DNA of 64,000 bases from CAILZL01 sp050248275 (GTDB taxonomy: Bacteria; Pseudomonadota; Gammaproteobacteria; Steroidobacterales; Steroidobacteraceae): NCBI GenBank assembly GCA_050248275.1, contig JBFWSR010000001.1, forward strand, positions 248,001-312,000. The letters run 5' to 3'. Each line of letters starts with the position of its first letter. The first letter of the stretch is position 1. The position numbers were made by a program, and so were the translations under genes. Positions 58,489 through 64,000 of this stretch are shown here, piece after piece. Below the pieces are notes generated by a model, which saw only the letters and a program-made list of their open reading frames with translations, had not been told where the DNA came from and did no database searches.

Positions 58489-59901
58489 TTAGCAGCTGTA
58501 ATACATTTCCATTTCAGCCGGATGCGTGGACATTCGCAGACGCGTGACGTCCTGCATTTTCAAGGCGATGTAGGCATCTATTACGTCGTCAGTGAACACG
58601 CCACCCTTCTTCAGGAATTCGCGATCCTTGTCGAGGTGTTCCAGAGCCATATCCAGGGAATGGCAGACCTGCGGAATCTGCTTGGCTTCCTCCGGTTCCA
58701 AATCGTACAGATCCTTGTCGGCTGCTTCGCCCGGATGGATCTTGTTCTGGATACCGTCCAGACCCGCCATCATCATGGCCGCGAATGCGAAGTACGGGTT
58801 TGCAGAAGAGTCCGGGAAACGCACCTCGATACGACGCGCCTTGGGGTTCGCCACCCATGGAATACGAATGGAAGCCGAACGGTTACGGGCCGAATAGGCC
58901 AGCATGACCGGGGCTTCGAAACCAGGCACCAGACGCTTGTAGCTGTTGGTACCGGCATTGGTAAAGGCATTGATGGCCTTGGCGTGCTTGATAATGCCGC
59001 CGATGTAGTACAGGGCGGTTTCGGACAAACCACCGTACTTGTCGCCGGCAAACAGCGCGACACCCGCCTTCTGCAGAGACTGATGCACGTGCATGCCCGA
59101 CCCATTGTCACCGACCAGCGGCTTCGGCATGAAAGTCGCGCTCTTGCCGTGCAGGTGGGCCACATTAAGTACCACATACTTCAACATCTGCACTTCGTCA
59201 GCCTTGCGTACCAGTCCACCGGCGCCGACGCCGATTTCGCACTGGCCACCGGTCGCCACTTCGTGGTGATGCACCTCAACGACCATGCCCATTTCTTCAA
59301 GCACGTTGCACATCGCTGCGCGAATGTTCTGGAATGCATCGACCGGCGGCACGGGGAAGTAACCGCCCTTGATGCCGGGGCGATGGCCGGTGTTGCCTTC
59401 AGGATAAGCCGTGTTGGAGTTCCAGGCTCCCTGCACCGAATCGATCTCGTAGCTGCAGCCGCGCATTTCGTTGGTCCAGCGTACGCTGTCGAAAATGAAG
59501 AATTCGTTTTCGGGGCCGAACAAGGCGCCGTCGGCGATGCCGGTGGACTTCAGATAGGCCTCGGCGCGCTTGGCAACCGAACGTGGATCGCGGTCATAAC
59601 CCTGCATGGTGGCGGGTTCGAGAATGTCACAACGGATGATCAGCGTTGGATCTTCGAAGAATGGATCCTGCACGGCAGTGGTGGCATCCGGCATCAGGAT
59701 CATGTCGGATTCATTAATGCCCTTCCAGCCGGCGATCGACGAACCGTCGAACATCTTGCCATCGGCAAAAAACTTGGCGTCCACCTGGGAAGCCGGAACG
59801 GTCACATGCTGTTCCTTGCCGCGGGTGTCCGTGAATCGCAGATCCACGTACCTGATTTCCTTTTCTTTGATCAAGCTGAGAACGTCAGCGCCGGTTGTCA
59901 T
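58489..59901 (-). CDS. glnA: Glutamine synthetase type I
   Basis: Forms glutamine from glutamate, ammonia and ATP. The 470-residue protein has MFDGSSIAGWKGINESDM, the metal site GPENEFFIFD, VEVHHHEVATGGQCEIG, KPLVGDNGSGMHVHQSL and the adenylylation Tyr399 in DLYDLEPEEAKQIP, all standard for the GSI-beta class. GAGGAGT precedes the ATG. Upstream lie a sigma-54 promoter and two NtrC-type sites. Confidence 0.97.
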   Translation of the reverse strand: MTTGADVLSLIKEKEIRYVDLRFTDTRGKEQHVTVPASQVDAKFFADGKMFDGSSIAGWKGINESDMILMPDATTAVQDPFFEDPTLIIRCDILEPATMQGYDRDPRSVAKRAEAYLKSTGIADGALFGPENEFFIFDSVRWTNEMRGCSYEIDSVQGAWNSNTAYPEGNTGHRPGIKGGYFPVPPVDAFQNIRAAMCNVLEEMGMVVEVHHHEVATGGQCEIGVGAGGLVRKADEVQMLKYVVLNVAHLHGKSATFMPKPLVGDNGSGMHVHQSLQKAGVALFAGDKYGGLSETALYYIGGIIKHAKAINAFTNAGTNSYKRLVPGFEAPVMLAYSARNRSASIRIPWVANPKARRIEVRFPDSSANPYFAFAAMMMAGLDGIQNKIHPGEAADKDLYDLEPEEAKQIPQVCHSLDMALEHLDKDREFLKKGGVFTDDVIDAYIALKMQDVTRLRMSTHPAEMEMYYSC

Positions 59902-59998
59902 GAGTACTCCTCCGGAAAATCGACGGTTTCTTTAATGAATGAATGCCCCTGATCGTCCGTCGCGCCGATCAAAGGCCTATGCTCTGGATCCACGAAAT

Positions 59999-60014
59999 TG
60001 CAGGAAGCGTGCCA
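59999..60014 (-). promoter_or_regulatory. Sigma-54 promoter of glnA
   Basis: On the minus strand TGGCACGCTTCCTGCA differs from TGGCACGNNNNTTGCA at one base, with correct GG-GC spacing. It lies about 98 bp upstream of the glnA ATG. NtrC is encoded downstream in the same cluster. Confidence 0.85.
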
Positions 60015-60089
60015 GCGCACTGCGGTAGCGCAAGATAGCGCTACTGCTGGAATCTCTTCTCTCAGCTTCGGGGAAACCCCCGAATGTTA

Positions 60090-60104
60090 GCACCAGCTTG
60101 GCGC
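60090..60104. promoter_or_regulatory. NtrC-type site, proximal (glnA)
   Basis: GCACCAGCTTGGCGC matches the NtrC dyad GCAC-N7-GTGC with one changed base in one half. It lies 76 bp upstream of the -24 element, weaker than the distal site at 60121. Confidence 0.6.
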
Positions 60105-60120
60105 GGCCATGGAAATAATG

Positions 60121-60137
60121 TGCACTATTTATGTGCA
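60121..60137. promoter_or_regulatory. NtrC-type site, distal (glnA)
   Basis: TGCACTATTTATGTGCA is a perfect TGCAC-N7-GTGCA dyad, the consensus NtrC operator, about 107 bp upstream of the -24 element. Two sites about three helical turns apart fit enhancer-type activation. Confidence 0.8.
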
Positions 60138-60318
60138 TTCGACATCTTTTCCGCTTATCCGAACCGGTGTGAAATATCAAGAAAGCCAGCGCATGCCCAA
60201 ACCTGGCGCAGCCGGGCATAACTCGATTGGCGGTTCGGCTCAGCTATACTCGCAGACCTTTTGCTTTACTCATTCACAAAGCGCTCGACTGCCAGTCGCC
60301 GAACCGAATCAGAGCCTT

Positions 60319-61275
60319 ATGCCCAGTCCCGCAATCAACCCGACCGCAACACCGCAAACCTTTCAGGACTTGATCCTTGCCCTGCAACGTTACTGGGCTG
60401 ATCGTGGCTGCGCCATCCTGCAGCCCTACGACATGGAAGTGGGCGCAGGCACCAGCCACACCGCCACTTTTTTGCGAGCCTTGGGACCGGAACCCTGGAA
60501 CGCCGCCTATGTGCAGCCCAGCCGCCGCCCCAAGGATGGTCGGTATGGCGACAACCCCAATCGTCTGCAGCACTACTACCAGTTTCAGGTAGTGCTCAAG
60601 CCCGCACCCGCCGATATTCTGGAGTTGTATCTGGGATCGCTTGAAGCCGTCGGCTTCGATCTGAAATCCAACGATATCCGCTTCGTCGAAGACGACTGGG
60701 AAAACCCCACACTGGGCGCCTGGGGCTTGGGCTGGGAAGTCTGGCTCAACGGCATGGAAGTCACGCAGTTCACTTACTTCCAGCAGGTCGGCGGGATTGA
60801 TTGCAAACCCATCACCGGGGAGATCACCTATGGTCTGGAACGGCTGGCCATGTATCTGCAGGGCGTGGATAACGTTTATGACCTGATTTACACCCCCGGC
60901 CTGAAATATGGCGATGTATTCCACCAGAACGAAGTAGAACAAAGCGCTTACAACTTCCAGCACAGCGATATGGAGTTTTTATTCAATGCCTTTGACAGTC
61001 ATGAAAAGCAGGCCAAGCATTTGATGGAACAGCAGCTCGCCCTGCCAGCGTATGAACAAGTGCTGAAAGCGGCGCATACCTTCAATCTGCTGGACGCACG
61101 CGGCGCCATCAGCGTCACCGAGCGCGCGGCTTATATCGGGCGCATTCGCAATCTCGCCCGCAGCGTGGCGCAGAGTTATCTCGATAGTCGTGCGCGGCTG
61201 AACTTCCCCATGGCGCCACGCGACTGGGTCAGCGAGGCACTGGCACAACTCGAAAGCAATAAGAAGGCATCTTGA
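60319..61275 (+). CDS. glyQ: Glycyl-tRNA synthetase alpha subunit
   Basis: Catalytic subunit of the alpha2beta2 bacterial enzyme charging tRNA-Gly. The 318-residue protein has FQDLILALQRYWADRGCAILQPYDMEVGAGTSHTATFLRALGPEPW, YVQPSRRPKDGRYGDNPNRLQHYYQFQV and QVGGIDCKPITGEITYGLERLAMYLQ, all family hallmarks. The ATG at 60319 gives the usual length; the frame is open to 60109 through the glnA control region. It is followed by glyS after 2 bp. Confidence 0.96.
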   Translation: MPSPAINPTATPQTFQDLILALQRYWADRGCAILQPYDMEVGAGTSHTATFLRALGPEPWNAAYVQPSRRPKDGRYGDNPNRLQHYYQFQVVLKPAPADILELYLGSLEAVGFDLKSNDIRFVEDDWENPTLGAWGLGWEVWLNGMEVTQFTYFQQVGGIDCKPITGEITYGLERLAMYLQGVDNVYDLIYTPGLKYGDVFHQNEVEQSAYNFQHSDMEFLFNAFDSHEKQAKHLMEQQLALPAYEQVLKAAHTFNLLDARGAISVTERAAYIGRIRNLARSVAQSYLDSRARLNFPMAPRDWVSEALAQLESNKKAS

Positions 61276-61277
61276 AG

Positions 61278-63455
61278 ATGAATGCAGTTGTGAAGAACTT
61301 GCTGGTTGAATTATTTGTTGAAGAATTGCCACCCAAGTCGCTCAACAACTTGGGCGAGTCGTTTGCTCATTCTTTGTTTGAGAGCCTTAAAGCCCAGGGA
61401 CTGACTGCTGCCAGCGCAACAGTCACGGCGTTCGCCTCCCCGCGACGCCTGGCCGCACATGTCACTGCGGTGGCGGACAAGGCAGCGGATAAAGCCGTAC
61501 AACAAAAACTCATGCCAGTGGCCATAGCGTTGGATGCCAGCGGACAGGCCACGCCAGCGTTGTTGAAAAAACTCGCTGCAATGGGCATGGATTCTGCCGT
61601 CATACCCAGACTTAAACGCACACTCGACGGCAAGACGGAAACATTGTTCATGGACAACATCGTGTCTGGCGTCACGCTCACCGACGGCCTGAAAAAGGCC
61701 CTCGATGAGACGCTGTCGAAACTACCCATTCCCAAGGTCATGAGTTATCAACTCGCCGATGGCTGGAGCACAGTTCACTTTGTGCGGCCAGCACATGGTT
61801 TGGTGGCCCTGCATGGCGCGGATGTAGTGAACATATCGGTTCTGGGTTTATCGGCTGGCCGCATTACGCATGGCCATCGCTTTGAAGCCAGCAAAACCAT
61901 TGTCGAATTGCGGGATGCCGACAGTTACGCTGCACAGCTGGAAACCGAAGGGGCAGTCATTGCTGGCTTCAACGCGCGTCGTGCTGAGATTGTCCGACAG
62001 CTAAAAGTTGCTGCCGACAAAGAAGGTCTGAAACCGATTAGCGATGCAGCGTTACTGGATGAAGTCACCGCGCTGGTGGAACGGCCCAATGTGCTGACCT
62101 GCCAGTTTGAAAAGGAATTTCTGCAAGTGCCGGCGGAATGTCTGATTCTGACCATGAAAGCCAATCAGAAATACTTTCCGCTGCTGGACGCCGCAGGCAA
62201 GCTGACCAATAAATTTTTGGTGGTCAGCAATATAAGTCCAGCCGACCCGAGCCGTGTCATTGAGGGTAACGAACGCGTCGTGCGGCCGCGTTTGGCCGAT
62301 GCCAAGTTTTTCTTCGATCAGGATCGCAAGCAGACATTGGCATCGCGTTTACCCAAGCTGGACAAGGTGGTGTATCACAACCAGCTGGGTTCGCAATTGG
62401 ATCGCGTGGAACGCGTACGCAAATTGGCTGGCTTGATTGCCACTCAATTGAACAGCGGCGGAACGGCCAAGGCGGATCAGGCCGCACAACTGGCCAAGAC
62501 CGATTTGGTCACGGATATGGTAGGCGAGTTTCCGGAACTGCAAGGTATCATGGGCTGCTATTACGCATTGAGGGATGGCCTGGATTCCGAAGTGGCCGAG
62601 GCCATTCGTGAACAATATCTGCCTCGTAGTGCAGGAGATGACCTCCCTGCAACGAAGACCGGCATGGTGCTGGCGCTAGCGGACAAGCTCCAAACGCTTT
62701 GCGACATCTTCGTAGTAGGCCAGAAGCCCACAGGCGCCAAAGATCCATTTGGCCTGCGGCGCGCGTCCATTGGTGTGCTGCGCATTCTGGTTGAGAGAAA
62801 AATTTCGCTTGATCTCATGCAGCTCATTGGTTTCGCATGCCAAAACGCAAGTAAAGCCAAGGGGGCAAAATTAAACAAGGAAAAATTTGAATACGATTCA
62901 GACCCAAAGAGAACTTTGGACTTGTTAGTTGTTGAAGTCTATGACTACATCATGGAGCGTCTGCGGAGTTACTACCTAGAAGGTACTCAGCTACAAGTCC
63001 GTACTGAAATGTTTGATGCTGTGCTGGCCAATCGTCCAGTCTCGGTGCTCGACTTCGATATACGTCTGCATGCACTGGTAAGTTTCCTGCAATTGGGTGA
63101 TGCGCAAAGTCTTGCCGCCGCCAACAAGCGCATCAACAACATTCTCAAAAAGAATGAAGCAGAAGATGTGCGCGGCAATGAGGTAAGTGAAAGCCGCTTT
63201 ACTGAAGCCGCCGAACGTGAGCTATACAAGCAACTGCAAGCCGCTGAACAGGACACAGCACCGCTGTTTGCTACTCACAATTATGAAGACGCACTCACCC
63301 GACTGGTCAGCCTGCGTCCCGCTGTGGATCAATTCTTCGATACAGTCATGGTGATGTCTGATGATTTAGAAGTGCGCAATAATCGCCTAACCTTGCTATC
63401 GCGCCTGCGTGCGGTGTTCCTGCAAGTTGCCGATTTGTCCCGCTTGCCGGGTTGA
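61278..63455 (+). CDS. glyS: Glycyl-tRNA synthetase beta subunit
   Basis: Partner of GlyQ, needed for tRNA recognition. The 725-residue protein starts VVKNLLVELFVEELPPKSLNNLGESFAHSL. It has TFASPRRLA-like AFASPRRLAAHV, MRWG-like region ending TVHFVRPAHGLVALHG, VVSNI-type KFLVVSNISPADPSRVIEGNERVVRPRLADAKFFFDQDRK and MVGEFPELQGIMGCYYAL. A C-terminal anticodon-binding-like helical part ends the protein. The ATG at 61278 is preferred over the in-frame TTG at 61272. Confidence 0.96.
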   Translation: MNAVVKNLLVELFVEELPPKSLNNLGESFAHSLFESLKAQGLTAASATVTAFASPRRLAAHVTAVADKAADKAVQQKLMPVAIALDASGQATPALLKKLAAMGMDSAVIPRLKRTLDGKTETLFMDNIVSGVTLTDGLKKALDETLSKLPIPKVMSYQLADGWSTVHFVRPAHGLVALHGADVVNISVLGLSAGRITHGHRFEASKTIVELRDADSYAAQLETEGAVIAGFNARRAEIVRQLKVAADKEGLKPISDAALLDEVTALVERPNVLTCQFEKEFLQVPAECLILTMKANQKYFPLLDAAGKLTNKFLVVSNISPADPSRVIEGNERVVRPRLADAKFFFDQDRKQTLASRLPKLDKVVYHNQLGSQLDRVERVRKLAGLIATQLNSGGTAKADQAAQLAKTDLVTDMVGEFPELQGIMGCYYALRDGLDSEVAEAIREQYLPRSAGDDLPATKTGMVLALADKLQTLCDIFVVGQKPTGAKDPFGLRRASIGVLRILVERKISLDLMQLIGFACQNASKAKGAKLNKEKFEYDSDPKRTLDLLVVEVYDYIMERLRSYYLEGTQLQVRTEMFDAVLANRPVSVLDFDIRLHALVSFLQLGDAQSLAAANKRINNILKKNEAEDVRGNEVSESRFTEAAERELYKQLQAAEQDTAPLFATHNYEDALTRLVSLRPAVDQFFDTVMVMSDDLEVRNNRLTLLSRLRAVFLQVADLSRLPG

Positions 63456-63488
63456 GCGTTGAGCAATGACACAACGAAAGAGACTGGC

Positions 63489-64000
63489 ATGCGCCTGATG
63501 CAGTTGCTGCGTTCAATCCTGTTCACGGGCGGATTTTTTCTCAGTACTGCGATTTATGCAGTAGTAGTCATAACGATTGCCTGGGTTTTGCCTTTCAATG
63601 GACGTTGGGCCATTGCGCGCAGCTGGGCTCAATTGAATCTGTGGTTATTGAAGGCGCTGTGCGATCTGGATTTTGTCGTTGAAGGACACGACAACATTCC
63701 AGCGGGCTGCCACGTTGCCATGTGGAAACATGCTTCCACCTGGGAGACCATTGCCCAAGCTTTTGTCTTTCCCGCTCAAGCATGGGTACTGAAGCGTGAG
63801 CTCATGTGGATTCCCATCCTGGGTTGGGCGTTGCGCATGTTTCAACCGATCGCGATTGATCGTTCCGCAGGCAGTGGCGCCGTGCGCCAGGTCATCAGCC
63901 AGGGTAAACAGCGACTTAACACCGGACGCTGGATTGTGATATTCCCCGAAGGCACCCGCACGGCAGTGGGCGAAACCAGAAAGTATGGCGTTAGTGGCGC
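63489..64000 (+). CDS. 1-Acyl-sn-glycerol-3-phosphate acyltransferase (PlsC-like), partial
   Basis: Membrane acyltransferase of phospholipid synthesis. About 170 residues are visible and the frame is open at the window end. One N-terminal helix (residues 12-38) is followed by the acyltransferase motifs: KHASTWE (about 80-86) as motif I, where the usual H-x4-D is H-x4-E; RELMWIPILGWALR; AIDRSAGS; and the phosphate-binding FPEGTRT. GAAAGAGA precedes the ATG 33 bp after glyS, so cotranscription is likely. The C-terminal part lies outside. Confidence 0.88.
   Translation, partial: MRLMQLLRSILFTGGFFLSTAIYAVVVITIAWVLPFNGRWAIARSWAQLNLWLLKALCDLDFVVEGHDNIPAGCHVAMWKHASTWETIAQAFVFPAQAWVLKRELMWIPILGWALRMFQPIAIDRSAGSGAVRQVISQGKQRLNTGRWIVIFPEGTRTAVGETRKYGVSG

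Noticed and set aside
57701..58489. A 262-codon minus-strand frame overlapping the DUF4124 gene
   Set aside because: The overlapping frame at 57826-58347 has a signal peptide and the DUF4124 core; the longer one has neither.
58387..59952. A 521-codon open frame on the + strand opposite glnA
   Set aside because: It is the antisense shadow of glnA, rich in His, Arg and Gly without any motif, and glnA has complete family motifs.

Overview
The window reads as a chromosomal segment of a gammaproteobacterium that degrades aromatic compounds. The housekeeping order supports this: bioB-bioF-bioH-bioC-bioD with a divergent comF, glnA with ntrB-ntrC downstream and a DUF4124 gene between them, glyQ-glyS followed by an acyltransferase, and uvrD. 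This arrangement is familiar from Pseudomonas-like and related gammaproteobacteria. I cannot name a genus from sequence alone. I saw no tRNA, rRNA, CRISPR array, integrase or intact insertion sequence.

Layout. (1) 1-9.7 kb, core: the start of cytochrome c oxidase subunit I, subunit II, a DUF2244 protein, an unrecognised exported protein, the biotin operon with a BirA-like operator, comF and a small membrane protein. (2) 9.7-49.2 kb, a roughly 40 kb catabolic island. (3) 49.7-64 kb, core: uvrD, a VanZ-like protein, heme O synthase, a degenerate GGDEF protein, ntrC, ntrB, DUF4124, glnA with a sigma-54 promoter and NtrC sites, glyQ, glyS and a partial acyltransferase.

The island has several modules. 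A: a LigA/LigB-type extradiol dioxygenase pair, a SnoaL-like protein, a flavin reductase and an old-yellow-enzyme reductase (9.7-14.7 kb). B: an operon of DoxX, an M24 (creatinase/aminopeptidase fold) enzyme, a 3-hydroxyisobutyrate-dehydrogenase-like enzyme, a succinate-semialdehyde-type dehydrogenase and a CobW-like metallochaperone (14.8-19.9 kb). C: an AcoR-like sigma-54 activator with a 2-oxoacid dehydrogenase complex (fused E1, E2, E3) and a VOC protein on the opposite strand (20.0-27.7 kb). D: a complete three-component Rieske ring-hydroxylating dioxygenase with an embedded hydratase-aldolase of the NahE/PhdJ type and a LysR regulator (28.1-34.0 kb). E: a TonB receptor, a class A FAD monooxygenase, a MarR regulator and a salicylaldehyde-dehydrogenase-like enzyme (34.5-41.0 kb). 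F: an HsaA-like flavin monooxygenase, a second LigA/LigB pair, a C-C hydrolase, and the hydratase, aldolase and acylating acetaldehyde dehydrogenase of the meta-cleavage lower pathway, then a secreted protein and a DoxX-like protein (41.2-49.2 kb).

Working model (inference): a hydrophobic, probably polycyclic or ring-substituted aromatic is taken up through the TonB receptor and dihydroxylated by the Rieske system. Its side chain is then shortened by the aldolase and aldehyde dehydrogenase. The remaining ring is hydroxylated by the FAD and HsaA-like monooxygenases, opened by LigAB-type dioxygenases, hydrolysed, and converted to pyruvate and acetyl-CoA. Modules B and C probably finish a side product such as a 2-oxoacid or hydroxyacid. 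The most unusual points are the M24 enzyme with a canonical metal-binding Asp replaced by Cys next to a metallochaperone gene, the LigAB-type ring cleavage paired with an HsaA-like hydroxylase, and a shared palindrome that seems to define the AcoR-like regulon.
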